Positions 1 through 9,582 of a DNA stretch of 64,000 nt are shown here, one piece after another. The DNA lies in the NCBI GenBank assembly GCA_963664715.2, contig CAXXUY010000012.1, forward strand, positions 310,001 to 374,000. Reading direction: 5' to 3'. Position numbers and translations under genes: made by a program. The stretch comes from JAPOXR01 sp963664715 (GTDB taxonomy: Bacteria; Pseudomonadota; Alphaproteobacteria; Rhodobacterales; Rhodobacteraceae). Within the stretch, counting starts at the first letter, position 1, and each line of letters begins with the position of its first letter. Below the pieces are notes generated by a model. It worked only from the letters and a program-made list of their open reading frames with translations, was not told the origin of the DNA and searched no databases.

Positions 1-948
1 TTTGTGAAGCACTTGCTCTATTCGGCTTCCGAACTGCAAGCCAGGCCGCCCTCCGGCGGAAGTGTACCTGCCACGTCACTGGCTGCTCCTTCCGACCACC
101 CGGTCGTGAGACGCATCATTGCCAATTCGGAACCAACTGCAATCGGCGTCGAAGTTAGGCCCTCGCCCAAGACCGGGCGGCTACAGAAGTTCATAACCGT
201 TGGAGAAATCAGGGAACTGCGCAGCTTTTTCAGCATGACCTCGGCGGATGGATTGCCTCTCGCTGCCGTCATTGATTCGCCAGACGACATGAATGCGAGC
301 GCCGCGAACGCTCTGCTGAAGTTGCTGGAGGAACCACCTGACAATGCTTACTTTTTTCTCGTGAGCCATTCGCCATCAGGGCTACTGGCTACAATTCGAA
401 GCCGGTGCCGCAAGCTCCATTGCAAACCGCTAACTTTATCCGACATGGAAAAGGCCCTTGTTCAACTTGGCTTGACAAAGGTTGCGAACAACCAGGTGCT
501 GTCCCAGCTGTCCGAAGGTTCCGTCGGAACTGCGGCAAACCTTGCGTGCGGAAACGGAATTCAGACGCTTTCCCGGATTGTCGAGGTTTTTGCCGGGGCG
601 CCCGGGATCGACCGCAGTGCCATGCTTGCCTTTGCCAACGGTTTTGATGGCAGCGAACCGGAGAGTGACCTTGCAGCAGGCATGAGGTTGATGGCACTCA
701 GTGTCGCCAGGCTGGCGAGGTCGAGTGTATTCGGAGCCACCAGCCTGGACAGTTGCAGTGCCCGGGAGACAGAACTGTTTGGAAGGCTGGCTTCCGAGCA
801 GAGATCGGCCAAGATCTGGGCTCACTTGCACGGATCATTCTTGACCAAGGCGGCGGATGCTCTCGCAACAAACGCGGATCCGGTAACGGCAATCATAGAT
901 TTGTGCATCGATTTCGACAGGGCCGCCAACGAAGTCAGCACCATGTGA
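1..948 (+). CDS. holB: DNA polymerase III subunit delta' (clamp loader), 5'-truncated by the window
   Basis: This is the C-terminal part of the delta' clamp-loader subunit, which helps load the beta clamp onto primed DNA. The reading frame is open to the first base, so the true start and the N-terminal nucleotide-fold segment lie outside the window; about 314 codons are present. The segment with SAANALLKLLEEPP, followed by FFLVSH and then RSRC, is the characteristic delta'/DnaX-type core with its arginine sensor region. The rest is the weakly conserved helical C-terminal domain. The tatD start lies 11 bases after the stop, so the two genes are probably co-transcribed, an order common in Rhodobacterales. 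Family is clear; only the 5' extent is unknown. Confidence 0.86.
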   Translation, partial: FVKHLLYSASELQARPPSGGSVPATSLAAPSDHPVVRRIIANSEPTAIGVEVRPSPKTGRLQKFITVGEIRELRSFFSMTSADGLPLAAVIDSPDDMNASAANALLKLLEEPPDNAYFFLVSHSPSGLLATIRSRCRKLHCKPLTLSDMEKALVQLGLTKVANNQVLSQLSEGSVGTAANLACGNGIQTLSRIVEVFAGAPGIDRSAMLAFANGFDGSEPESDLAAGMRLMALSVARLARSSVFGATSLDSCSARETELFGRLASEQRSAKIWAHLHGSFLTKAADALATNADPVTAIIDLCIDFDRAANEVSTM

Positions 949-959
949 CGGACCTGCAG

Positions 960-1757
960 ATGACCACAATTGTCGATAGTCACTGCCACCTCGATTTTCC
1001 ACAGTTTTGTACCGATATTTCGGACGTGATACGCCGGGCCGAAGAGGCAAATGTGTTCCGAATGGTAACAATATGCACCAAACCCGGAAGGTTGAGGGAC
1101 TCGCAGCAGATAGCTGAAAAATTTGACGCTGTATGTTATGCGGTTGGCGTTCATCCGCATTATGCTTCCACGGAGCCGGCGGTTACCGTTGATGAATTGG
1201 TCGGTCATTCCCGCCATCCGAAGATGGTGGCAATCGGTGAGACCGGGCTGGACTACCACTACACGGTCGAAACTGCAGATGCCCAAAAGTCCAGCCTGCA
1301 GGTGCATATCGAGGCATCGAGGCAGACCGGCTTGCCCCTGATCATTCATTCCAGAGACGCAGATGAAGATATCGGCGACATCCTGTCCGCGGAATTCCGC
1401 AACGGCCCCTTCTCCTGTGTCATGCACTGTTTCTCTTCCGGCCAGCGCCTGGCCACGCTTGCACTGGATCTTGGCTTCTACCTTTCCATGTCCGGGATCA
1501 TAACCTTCAAGAATGCAGAGGCACTCCGTTCCATTTTCAGGTCAGTGCCACCGGACAGAATTCTGATTGAAACTGATGCACCCTATCTTGCTCCCACTCC
1601 GTGGCGGGGCAAAAGGAACGAGCCCGCGATGGTTGCCCGGGTGGCAAGTGAGGGGGCAACCCTCCTTGGACTGGACAGGCTGGAGTTCGCAGCAAGGACA
1701 ACAGCAAACTTCAACAGGTTGTTTTCCAAGGGCCGGCTCCAGGCTCCGCAAGATTGA
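960..1757 (+). CDS. tatD: TatD family metal-dependent hydrolase / DNase
   Basis: This 265-residue protein is a TatD-type metallohydrolase of the amidohydrolase superfamily, probably a cytoplasmic Mg2+-dependent 3'-5' exonuclease. The first metal motif DSHCHLD begins at residue 6. Further signatures are AIGETGLDYH, IHSRDADED and, near the C-terminus, ILIETDAPYLAP. The ATG at 960 was chosen because the family begins a few residues before this His-x-His motif; the frame is open further upstream, but that part overlaps holB and is not family-like. The stop is one base before the next gene's ATG, which suggests translational coupling. No key residue is missing. Confidence 0.94.
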   Translation: MTTIVDSHCHLDFPQFCTDISDVIRRAEEANVFRMVTICTKPGRLRDSQQIAEKFDAVCYAVGVHPHYASTEPAVTVDELVGHSRHPKMVAIGETGLDYHYTVETADAQKSSLQVHIEASRQTGLPLIIHSRDADEDIGDILSAEFRNGPFSCVMHCFSSGQRLATLALDLGFYLSMSGIITFKNAEALRSIFRSVPPDRILIETDAPYLAPTPWRGKRNEPAMVARVASEGATLLGLDRLEFAARTTANFNRLFSKGRLQAPQD

Positions 1758-1758
1758 G

Positions 1759-2556
1759 ATGCCCGAACTGCGTTTCAGGATTCTGGGGTGCGGATCGTCG
1801 GGCGGTGTTCCGAGGATCGGCGGGAACTGGGGAGATTGTGACCCGTCAAACCCGCGCAATCGCAGAACGCGGTGTTCGATTCTGATTCAGCTTGTCGATG
1901 GCAATGCGACGACCAGCGTACTCGTTGATTCTTCGCCTGACCTGCGCCAACAACTGCTCGATGCGGAGGTTGGCTGGCTGGACGGCGTTGCCTATACGCA
2001 TGCCCACGCCGACCATGTAAACGGCCTTGACGATCTCCGTGTGATATTTCTGAATCGGGGAACACGGTTGCCGGTCTGGGCCGACAGACCCACGCAGGTA
2101 CAGTTGCTTGCACGGTTCTCCTATGCGTTCGTGCAGCCAGAGGACAGCCCCTACCCCCCTATTCTGGACCTGCACACCATCGATGGGCCCATCGCGGTTT
2201 CCGGAGCCGCAGGCGACATCAGGTTGTGCCCGATCCCGGTCAAACACGGCTCGGTCGTCTGCAATGGATTCAAGGTCGGCAACCTGGCATATGTCCCGGA
2301 TGTCTCGGAAATCGGACCGGACTCATGGTCGCTGCTGCTTGACCTGGATTGCTGGATCCTTGATGCCTTGAGGCGGAGGCCACATCCCTCGCACATTCAT
2401 CTCTCGAAGTCGCTCGAATGGATCCGGCACGCAAAGCCGAAACGGGCAGTGCTGACCAACATGCATGTCGACCTTGACTACGGCAGGCTCAAGGCAGAAA
2501 CGCCGCCAAACGTTGAACCTGCCTATGACGGCCTCACGATTACCTACGAGTTGTAG
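1759..2556 (+). CDS. MBL-fold metallohydrolase, PhnP-like
   Basis: This 265-residue metallo-beta-lactamase-fold hydrolase resembles PhnP, a cyclic phosphodiesterase. The metal motif HAHADH spans residues 81-86, and the N-terminal LGCGSSGGVPRIGG stretch is typical of this MBL subgroup. Later His and Asp ligands are present in the segments around KHGSVV and VPDVSEIG. The start is the ATG one base after the tatD stop. The holB-tatD-MBL order recurs in Rhodobacterales, and no phosphonate-utilisation genes lie nearby. A general phosphodiesterase role is therefore more likely than a dedicated C-P lyase role. The substrate is not known from sequence. Confidence 0.88.
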   Translation: MPELRFRILGCGSSGGVPRIGGNWGDCDPSNPRNRRTRCSILIQLVDGNATTSVLVDSSPDLRQQLLDAEVGWLDGVAYTHAHADHVNGLDDLRVIFLNRGTRLPVWADRPTQVQLLARFSYAFVQPEDSPYPPILDLHTIDGPIAVSGAAGDIRLCPIPVKHGSVVCNGFKVGNLAYVPDVSEIGPDSWSLLLDLDCWILDALRRRPHPSHIHLSKSLEWIRHAKPKRAVLTNMHVDLDYGRLKAETPPNVEPAYDGLTITYEL

Positions 2557-2558
2557 GA

Positions 2559-3491
2559 TTGCAGGACCTCGTAGACGTCACCCTACCTGTGTTTCTCCTG
2601 ATCGGAGCCGGCTATCTCTCGGTCAGGATGCGAATGCTGACCGAAGAGAACATTCGCGGCCTGGTGTTGTATGCTCAGAGTATCGCAATTCCCTGCCTGA
2701 TGTTCAGGGCAATTTCCCAGCTGGACTTCCGTTCCGACTTCGATTCCCTGCACATGCTGTCATTCTATGCTGGTTCGCTTTGCGTTTTCCTGCTGGGACT
2801 TGCAGGGGCCAGGTTCATCTTCAATCGTTCGCCGGAAGAGTCCGTAGCCATTGGCTTTGCCGCTCTCTTTGGCAACACGGTCCTGACCGGACTTGCAATC
2901 ATCGAAAGAGCATATGGCGGTGAAACGCTCGACGGCACTTACCTGGTCGTGGCCTGCCATACCCCGTTCTGCTACCTGGTCGGGATTACGACTATGGAAA
3001 TCGCCAAGAGCCCAACCGTCCAGTTCGCGCAGACGGCACGTAACGTCATCAGAGGCATGTTTCACAATGCGATCATGGTGGGTATAGCCGCCGGGTTCAT
3101 CTTCAGTCTACTGGAATTGCCGGTGCCCACGCTGGCTGGCGGCGTGCTCGACATGTTCAGGCTGACTGCCCTGCCGGTAGCACTGTTCGGACTTGGAGGA
3201 ATACTCGTCCAGTATAGGCCCGAGGGTGACCTGAAGGTTATCGCGATGGTCTGTGCCCTGTCACTGTTCGTGCACCCCATGGTGACGTGGCTGCTGTCAA
3301 GCAGGGTGTTCGAACTCGACAGTGCGTTGATCCGGAGTGCGGCAATCACGGCTTCGATGGCCCCGGGGATCAACGCATACATCTTTGCCGACATGTATGG
3401 CAGCGCCAGGCGAGTCGCGGCTACTTCTGTTCTTGTCGGAACAGCAATCTCCATTCTTTCTGTTTCCTGCTGGATTCTCGTGGTCGGTTGA
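2559..3491 (+). CDS. AEC-family (auxin efflux carrier-like) membrane transporter
   Basis: This 310-residue integral membrane protein belongs to the AEC/BASS-related carriers, which move organic acids such as malate or malonate across the inner membrane. The opening LPVFLLIGAGYLSVR is the usual first helix, and the rest shows about ten hydrophobic segments. The start is probably the TTG at 2559, two bases after the preceding stop. The next Met would remove most of the first helix. It is the last gene of the + strand run and converges on the ABC permease genes. The substrate cannot be inferred. Confidence 0.85.
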   Translation: MQDLVDVTLPVFLLIGAGYLSVRMRMLTEENIRGLVLYAQSIAIPCLMFRAISQLDFRSDFDSLHMLSFYAGSLCVFLLGLAGARFIFNRSPEESVAIGFAALFGNTVLTGLAIIERAYGGETLDGTYLVVACHTPFCYLVGITTMEIAKSPTVQFAQTARNVIRGMFHNAIMVGIAAGFIFSLLELPVPTLAGGVLDMFRLTALPVALFGLGGILVQYRPEGDLKVIAMVCALSLFVHPMVTWLLSSRVFELDSALIRSAAITASMAPGINAYIFADMYGSARRVAATSVLVGTAISILSVSCWILVVG

Positions 3492-3509
3492 CCCGGATCC
3501 AATCGTGCG

Positions 3510-3557
3510 GAGTCCGGCCCGGTTCAAGCCCGTTGCAGTGGCCGGCAGGCCGGACTC
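3510..3557. terminator. Long stem-loop between convergent genes
   Basis: A perfect 10-base inverted repeat has arms GAGTCCGGCC (3510-3519) and GGCCGGACTC (3548-3557) with a 28-base loop. It sits between the AEC transporter and the convergent permease gene, and the right arm overlaps that gene's stop codon. There is no T-tract on either side, so it may act as a transcript end or stability element rather than a classical intrinsic terminator. Confidence 0.35.
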
Positions 3558-4413
3558 AGGCGGGTGAAATGCCGCGCAGTCGTTCGGACCTGCGTCGCAG
3601 CAGTTCGACCGTCATCAATAGCAGGATCGAGATTGTAACCAGGATCGTAGCGACCGCCAGTATTGTCGGGCTGATCTGCTCGCGCAGACCGTTGAACATC
3701 TCCCAGGGCAGTGTCTTGAGACTGGCAGAGCCGACAAACAAGACGACAACGACCTCGTCGAACGACGTGATGAATGCAAACAACGCGCCCGAAATCACTC
3801 CCGGGAGTATCAATGGCATCTGGACCTTGAAGAATGTTCTGACAGGCCCCGCGCCCAGATTGGCAGAGGCACGGGTCAGGCTGCGGTCAAAACCGGACAA
3901 CGTCGCGGTAACCGTAATGATCACGAAGGGGATGCCAAGAGCCGCATGGGCAAGTACAACCCCCAAATACGTCCCCTGGAGGCCGACGCGGGAATAGAAG
4001 AAGTACATTCCTGCCGCCGAAATGATCAGCGGAACGATCATCGGCGAAATCAGAATAGCCATGATTGAGCGCCTGAAGGGAACGTGGCTCTGGCTCAATC
4101 CAATTGCCGCCAGGGTTCCGAAAGATACCGCCAGCAGCGTTGCAACAGGCGCGATCCGGAACGAGTTGTAGAGCGCGATCTGCCAGTCGGGATTGAAAAA
4201 GAAATCCTCGTAGTGGCGGACCGAGTATCCCTCGGGGTCCAGGCGGAGCATTTCGGGAGAAAACGTGAAGTAGTCGCCTGCATTGAAGCTCAAGGGAAGA
4301 ATGACAATGATCGGGAACATCAGGAATACGAACACCACCGTGCAGATCACCCTGAACAGATAGTACCAGGTCTTGTCCAGCGCAGTTGCGTATGGCGGAA
4401 AACGCTGCATCAA
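3556..4413 (-). CDS. ABC transporter permease, PotC-like
   Basis: This 285-residue inner-membrane permease is of the spermidine/putrescine (PotC) type. It has about six transmembrane helices and the EAA-loop region around TRASANLGAGPVRTFFKVQ, which contacts the ATPase. It is last in a potD-potB-potC-like operon on the minus strand and starts one base after the upstream permease stop. The usual partner ATPase gene is not adjacent; the best candidate is at 13574-14671. Polyamines are the classical substrates, but the same family carries other small cationic or organic solutes, so the substrate is left open. Confidence 0.88.
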   Translation of the reverse strand: MMQRFPPYATALDKTWYYLFRVICTVVFVFLMFPIIVILPLSFNAGDYFTFSPEMLRLDPEGYSVRHYEDFFFNPDWQIALYNSFRIAPVATLLAVSFGTLAAIGLSQSHVPFRRSIMAILISPMIVPLIISAAGMYFFYSRVGLQGTYLGVVLAHAALGIPFVIITVTATLSGFDRSLTRASANLGAGPVRTFFKVQMPLILPGVISGALFAFITSFDEVVVVLFVGSASLKTLPWEMFNGLREQISPTILAVATILVTISILLLMTVELLRRRSERLRGISPA

Positions 4414-4414
4414 T

Positions 4415-5965
4415 TCACCCCAGCTTCACGTTGTCGATGCCGACGATTCGGTCGTAGACCCAGTATAGAAGCAGCACCAGGCCAAACAGGAGCGTGGCCA
4501 GCGCAGCCCCGAGCCCCCAGTTGAGCGAGGTTGAAATGTGGTAGGCTATCCTGTTGGAAATAAATGTCCCCTTGGTTCCTCCTACCAGCTCGGGAGTGAT
4601 GTAGTACCCGATCGCCAGTATGAACACCAAGACTGACCCAGCGCCGATCCCCGCCATGGTTTGCGGGAAATAGATGCGGCGAAATGCAGTCCAGGAATTC
4701 GCTCCGAGGGACTTGGCTGCCCTGACATATGAATCAGGTATCGTCTTCATGACCGAGTACAACGGAAGTATCATGAAAGGCAGCAATATGTGCGTCATCG
4801 CAACGATCGTACCAAACTGGTTGTTGATCATGATCAACCGGCCAGTGTTGTCAATGATCCTCAGGACAACGAGAATGTCATTGATCACCCCTTCCTGCTG
4901 CAACAACACCTTCCACGCTGAAGTCCTGACGAGCAGTGACGTCCAGAACGGGAGCAGTACCAGTATCAGGTAGAGGTTGGCGCGACGCAGCGGTTGATGC
5001 GCAAGGAAGTATGCCACCGGATAACCCAGGACCAGGCAGCAGAGCGTAATCGTCAGCGACATCACCATGGTCCGGATGAAGATCGTGATGTAGATCCTTT
5101 CCGATTCATCCCTGAATTCAGGACCATCTACACCCTTCTTCATGTCAACTGCATTGAGAAGATAGCCGGTCGTGTATTTCGGCGAGTATATTGAGATCGT
5201 ATTCCAGATATTGAGTTCGCCCCACTTTTGATCAAAATCGACGAACGCATCTTTCAGACTGATATGGTCAAGTTGCGAGATCGTTTCCCTGGCGGTGGCC
5301 AGGTCGCTCGCGGAACCGCGATCGAGATTTCTCAGTTCAGACACCGACTGGTCGAGCAATTCCACCGCGAGCGACACATAGAAGAATCCTTCGGGCATAC
5401 TGCCGCCGGGGTATTCCTCATGCCACAAATCCAGTGCCGCGGCACTCAGTGGAAATCTGTCGGCCAGAACGGGATCCGAGAATTCTCCAAGCAGCCAGTC
5501 CGGCTCAAGCCAGTTCGGGTTCAAGTCGCCGAAGAACGTGGAGAACCCTGATACGTCGATATCCCCTGTTCCTCGCCCTGCCCTCCGGAAAAGCGATGCT
5601 ATTCCCGGAGACTCGTAATTCAGCCTGGAACCGACCCTGGTATGTCGCCTTTGTTCAACCGCAATGGCCAGGTCTGCATAGATTGACCGGAAAACCCTTT
5701 CATCCGGCAGGATTTCTGCCTTGACGTCCCAGTCCTGCAGGCTTGCAACAGTCCGGGGCAGAATATCGCCCACGATCCGGTTCTCGACGGACCGGAACAG
5801 CATATCCACTATGGGAAACAGAAACGAGATCAGGATGAAGACCAGAAGCGGTGCCACCAGCAGCAACGCGTGAAGTTTCTGCCACCTCAGCGAACGGTTC
5901 AGCTTCCGTCTGAGTTCGCCGCCATCCATTACCGCAGGTGCCGTGTCTTCGCCCGTCCTGTTCAA
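4415..5965 (-). CDS. ABC transporter permease, PotB-like, with large periplasmic insertion
   Basis: This is the second inner-membrane permease of the PotB/PotC-like importer. At 516 residues it is much longer than typical PotB (about 280-300). The first helix lies near residues 33-58. It is followed by roughly 230 hydrophilic residues before the normal permease core begins, near the segment containing MVMSLTITLCCLVLGYPVAYF. The EAA loop, around RAAKSLGANSWTAFRRIYFP, is intact. The insertion must face the periplasm if TM1 crosses in the usual direction, so it could contact the binding protein. The gene follows the binding-protein gene after a 156-base space holding a strong hairpin. Family assignment is firm; the function of the insertion is unknown. 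Confidence 0.88.
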   Translation of the reverse strand: MNRTGEDTAPAVMDGGELRRKLNRSLRWQKLHALLLVAPLLVFILISFLFPIVDMLFRSVENRIVGDILPRTVASLQDWDVKAEILPDERVFRSIYADLAIAVEQRRHTRVGSRLNYESPGIASLFRRAGRGTGDIDVSGFSTFFGDLNPNWLEPDWLLGEFSDPVLADRFPLSAAALDLWHEEYPGGSMPEGFFYVSLAVELLDQSVSELRNLDRGSASDLATARETISQLDHISLKDAFVDFDQKWGELNIWNTISIYSPKYTTGYLLNAVDMKKGVDGPEFRDESERIYITIFIRTMVMSLTITLCCLVLGYPVAYFLAHQPLRRANLYLILVLLPFWTSLLVRTSAWKVLLQQEGVINDILVVLRIIDNTGRLIMINNQFGTIVAMTHILLPFMILPLYSVMKTIPDSYVRAAKSLGANSWTAFRRIYFPQTMAGIGAGSVLVFILAIGYYITPELVGGTKGTFISNRIAYHISTSLNWGLGAALATLLFGLVLLLYWVYDRIVGIDNVKLG

Positions 5966-6076
5966 TTCGGAATGCTCCGTATCCTTCGTTCAGCGGCAGG
6001 GCTTTCCTTGCAGTTTCGTGCCCGACCTGTGACCAGTTCACGCCGCGGCTGCCGCTCTTCCGGCAAAGTATGAGAA

Positions 6077-6094
6077 GGGCCGGCGGGCCGGCCC
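6077..6094 (-). terminator. GC-rich hairpin between binding-protein and permease genes
   Basis: A perfect 8-base stem (GGGCCGGC at 6077-6084, GCCGGCCC at 6087-6094) lies 28 bases past the binding-protein stop, in the 156-base gap before the permease. On the transcript it is followed by a pyrimidine-rich stretch but no true U-tract. Such hairpins after binding-protein genes often cause partial termination or stabilise the upstream mRNA, giving excess binding protein over permease. That role is inferred. Confidence 0.5.
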
Positions 6095-6121
6095 CTCACC
6101 TGTTTTCTTGACTGGTTCGAC

Positions 6122-7225
6122 TTACTTGGCGAGCCAGGCCTGGTACTTGGCGTCAATGTCGTCCCGGTAATCCGACCACCACCTGTAATCATAGATCAGG
6201 GTGTTCTCGGCGTTGTTCGGGTCAGTCGGCATGTGCGGCGCCATGTCGATTCCGAGATCCACGTGCTTGCCGACCAGCGGTGCAGACGACATCCGGGCCG
6301 GACCGTAGCTGATCCACTTGGCCTGGTCAGCCAGCCTCTGGGTGTCGGTCGCAAAACGCAACAGTGAAAGGGCGGCCTCCAGCCTGTCCGCCGGCAGTCC
6401 CTCGGGAATGATCCAGCCATCCAGATCGAATGCCTGTGCGTCCCAGAGCATCTTGACCGGCGCGCCCTTCTCTTCAATCAACGAGAACAGGCGACCATTG
6501 TAGGTTGAACCCATCACGATTTCCTTGTCGGCGAGCAGTTGCGGCGTGTCGGCACCGGCAGACCACCAGATCACGTGATCGCGAATGGTGTCCAGCTTGG
6601 CCAGAGCACGTTCGACCCCGCCTTCCGAGCCAAGAACGTCATAGACGTCGTCCAGCGCCACGCCATCGCAATACAGTGCCCATTCAACATTGTTGATCGG
6701 CCGCTTTTCGAGCGAACGCATCCCCGGAAAGTTCTCAAGGTCAAACAGATCGCACATGGAGGTCGGCTCCCGACCTTCCCATTCGGCAACATCGGTGCGG
6801 TAGCCGAAGGTTGTGGAATACACGATTTGCGGGATGAAGCAGTCCGCGATGATCAGGTCACCGAAGTCATCCCTGGCGGATGTGCCGTCCGGAGCCGGCG
6901 CAATCATGGTGTCGAAGTCGATTTCCATCGCGAGACCTTCATCGCAGAGTCGGATCGCGTCCGCCGCAACGACATCGACCAGGTCCCAGGTGATGTTACC
7001 AGCTTCGTTCATCGCCCTCAGCTTCGCAACGGCTTCGTAGGCGCTCTCGTCATGGATGATATTGACGTCGGGATTCAGCGCCATGTAAGGATCGTGATAT
7101 GCGTTGATCTGCGATTGCGAATATGCTCCGCCCCACGAAACGACTGTCAGGTCAATTGCTGCAGCAGACCCGACCGAGACCGCCAACGCACCAACTGACG
7201 AAACCATAAGTCTGTTAATTCTCAT
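6122..7225 (-). CDS. Periplasmic solute-binding protein of a PotD/PotF-type ABC importer
   Basis: This 367-residue extracytoplasmic binding protein belongs to the spermidine/putrescine-binding family. An N-terminal signal peptide (about residues 1-24, ending around GSAAA) is followed by DLTVVSWGGAYSQSQ, the usual first strand of this family. The ATG at 7225 was chosen because an AGGTGA Shine-Dalgarno site lies five bases before it; a GTG three codons upstream overlaps that site. The protein delivers substrate to the two permeases encoded just downstream. Substrate cannot be read from sequence: polyamine is the default, and other amine or carboxylate ligands are possible. Confidence 0.87.
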   Translation of the reverse strand: MRINRLMVSSVGALAVSVGSAAAIDLTVVSWGGAYSQSQINAYHDPYMALNPDVNIIHDESAYEAVAKLRAMNEAGNITWDLVDVVAADAIRLCDEGLAMEIDFDTMIAPAPDGTSARDDFGDLIIADCFIPQIVYSTTFGYRTDVAEWEGREPTSMCDLFDLENFPGMRSLEKRPINNVEWALYCDGVALDDVYDVLGSEGGVERALAKLDTIRDHVIWWSAGADTPQLLADKEIVMGSTYNGRLFSLIEEKGAPVKMLWDAQAFDLDGWIIPEGLPADRLEAALSLLRFATDTQRLADQAKWISYGPARMSSAPLVGKHVDLGIDMAPHMPTDPNNAENTLIYDYRWWSDYRDDIDAKYQAWLAK

Positions 7226-7544
7226 TTGGTTCACCTATTGCTTGGTAAATGTGAACCCGGGACTGACCTCATGCTGGCAGCCCGGATTGCCTTGAGCAAA
7301 CTTCGCAGAAAACTGGCGCGATTTCAACCAGACTCAGCCTGCCATCTCCCAAGTGTATCAGTCCCCGACTCGCCCGCCTTCCTTTTGCGATTTCGCCGTC
7401 GCGGAAATCCGTGCTGCGACGGGATGCATCTCGTCTGCAGAATCCCTCCCATTTGTCCAGGATCCCGGTCACAACTCACCGCGCAGCTATTGGGCGAAAC
7501 ACGCGCTCGGGGAACATCCCGTTCGCCGAACAGCAGCCTTTACT
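7226..7544. other. Intergenic region upstream of the binding-protein gene
   Basis: This 319-base stretch separates the broken tctA gene from the binding-protein gene. No coding sequence was recognised. It presumably holds the promoter for the potD-potB-potC-like genes, but no convincing -35/-10 pair was found. It may also mark one edge of the inserted TTT/sulfatase block. Confidence 0.4.
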
Positions 7545-9067
7545 TCAACTGCCGGACCGTGAAGCGGACCGGGCTGATTCGATGCGTTTGCTCCTCTTTC
7601 GGTAGGCGAAGGCAATTGCACCCAGGACCAGCAGCACGTTCACGGCGACCAGGGTTGCCGCGACCGGCCGGTCAAGGAATATCCAGTACCCTTCCCGCGA
7701 AATCAGCAGGGCTCGGCGCAGGTTCGCCTCCAGAATTGGGCCAAGAATGATACCTATGACAATTGGTGCAAGCGGGTAGTCGGCCGCTCGGAACAGTATT
7801 CCCACCAATCCGAAGGCAAGCATGACCTTCAGGTCAAACACGGATGCCTGGAGCGCGAATGTTCCGACCGAGCAAAGAAGCAGGACGATCGGGATCAGGT
7901 AGTATTTGGGTATGCGAAGGACGAAGACGAAAAGCGGCGTAAACAGGATACCCGCGATCAGCAGGAATACGTTGGAGGCGAGATAGGCGAGAAAGATTCC
8001 CCCAACCATCGCGGGTTGCTGCTCGAACAGGCCGGCCCCGGCACGAAGCCGAGGATCAGCAATGCCCCGAACAGCATCGCCGAGGAGGCGTCGCCCGGAA
8101 TTCCCAAGGACAGCGTCGGCACGAGAGTCCCGCCCACAGTCGCGTTGCTGGCGCTTTCAGTCGCAACGACACCGCCTTCGGCCCCTTCACCATACTTCTC
8201 TTCGGGCTTGGACCAAGCCTTCGCAATGGCATAGGAAGTGAACGAGCTTATGACCCCGCCAGCACCCGGAAGCGCACCGAAGAAGACCCCGACGCCGGAC
8301 GAGCGAAGTAGGTTTACCCAGTGATGCAATGTCAGGACGATTGAACCGAAACCGGGACGCGCAACCTTGACATCAGGCTTCTTCAGCAAGTCCTTGCCCA
8401 TGATCTGATGCGCCATTTCGGATATGACGAACAACCCCACCACAACCGCGACGATATGGAAGCCGTTGAGCATGTTATGAGAGCCGAAGGTGAACCTGTA
8501 GCCCGTTGAAAACTCGTCGGCACCAATCGTTGACAGGAGCAGTCCAAAGCAGCCCGAGGCCAGTCCCTTGACCAGCGAACCCCCCGAGATGATTGCAATC
8601 GCAAACAGTCCGGTAATTGCAAGCATGGCATATTCGGGTGGTGCAAGGTCGCTTGCGAATTTCGCGAGGACCGGCGATGCCAGAATCAGGACCAACCCGC
8701 CGAACAGGCCGCCGAGTGCAGAAGCTGAGATTGCGATGCCGATGGCATCGGACGACCTGCCCTTTTTCGCCATCGGGTAACCGTCAAACAGCGTAGCCGC
8801 AGCGAGCGGCGTTCCGGGAATCCGCAGAAGGATGGCTGAAATCGACCCGCCGCAGGAACCGCCGACGAAAATCGCGATCAGGAACCCCATCGCAGCCACC
8901 GGAGGAAGGCTGATCGCCACTGGCAACAACAGGATGATTCCCATCAGAGGGCCCAATCCGGGCAATGCGCCAACCAAAAGCCCGATGATGACGCCGATGA
9001 ATGTCAGGCCAATTGCGACCGGGGAAACGAACAGGTCGAAACCGGAGACCAGTGACTCGATCAACAT
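7545..9067 (-). pseudogene. tctA: TTT transporter large permease TctA, frameshifted
   Basis: TctA is the large, about 500-residue, 12-helix subunit of tripartite tricarboxylate transporters, which import carboxylates with help from a periplasmic binding protein. The N-terminal 350 or so residues are normal, including the GALPGLGPLMGI and FGALPGAGGVISSF segments. The frame then breaks near 8031-8034: the family sequence PGPGLF-x-QQPAMVGG is split because one G (transcript sense) is missing from a GC run. The rest, from MVGGIFLAYLASN to the C-terminus, continues in another frame to 7545. As written the gene makes a truncated protein. A sequencing error is possible, but tctC in the same operon carries two further lesions. 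Confidence 0.85.
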
Positions 9068-9071
9068 GGGC

Positions 9072-9566
9072 CTACCAAGCGATATTCAGCCCGAAGTAGC
9101 CGCCCGGCAGTACGACATTGAGAATTTTTTCAAAGACAAATGCCGCTATGAAGGCCATGGCCAGCGAGACGACCAGCAGTTTCGCAATCCTGCGTTCACC
9201 GCAGATCCACATGATCGAAAGGATCAGCGGCGCCGTCGTCAAATGATATCCAAGTTCCGTCAGGAGGTTGAGGTAGACGGCAAATGCAACAAGCAAGAGT
9301 GCCGGACGCTTCAGGTCGGCCAATCGCGTGCCCTGCGGCGCTGATTCCACTTCGCGAACGGTCAGGAATTCAAGAACGAGTCGCACAGCCACCAGCAATG
9401 CAATGGCGATTGCAACTGCCCCTGGATTAGCCGCCGCGTTGTCGTAGGGACCGCCACTGGCGATCCCCTGTTCTGTCATGACTGTTGCAATCTGATGGAA
9501 TACGACCGCGACAACCAGGGCAAAGAACACTGCCGTCGCACAGCTGAGGTGACTTGGACCTATCAT
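9072..9566 (-). CDS. tctB: TTT transporter small permease TctB
   Basis: This 164-residue membrane protein has four predicted hydrophobic segments and the loose composition typical of TctB, the small membrane subunit of tripartite tricarboxylate transporters. It lies four bases upstream of tctA and 16 bases downstream of tctC in the standard C-B-A order. The reading frame is intact, unlike both neighbours. Without working TctA and TctC it would have no known function. Assignment rests on size, topology and position more than on motifs. Confidence 0.82.
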   Translation of the reverse strand: MIGPSHLSCATAVFFALVVAVVFHQIATVMTEQGIASGGPYDNAAANPGAVAIAIALLVAVRLVLEFLTVREVESAPQGTRLADLKRPALLLVAFAVYLNLLTELGYHLTTAPLILSIMWICGERRIAKLLVVSLAMAFIAAFVFEKILNVVLPGGYFGLNIAW

Positions 9567-9582
9567 CGCGGTCGGCCCTACA

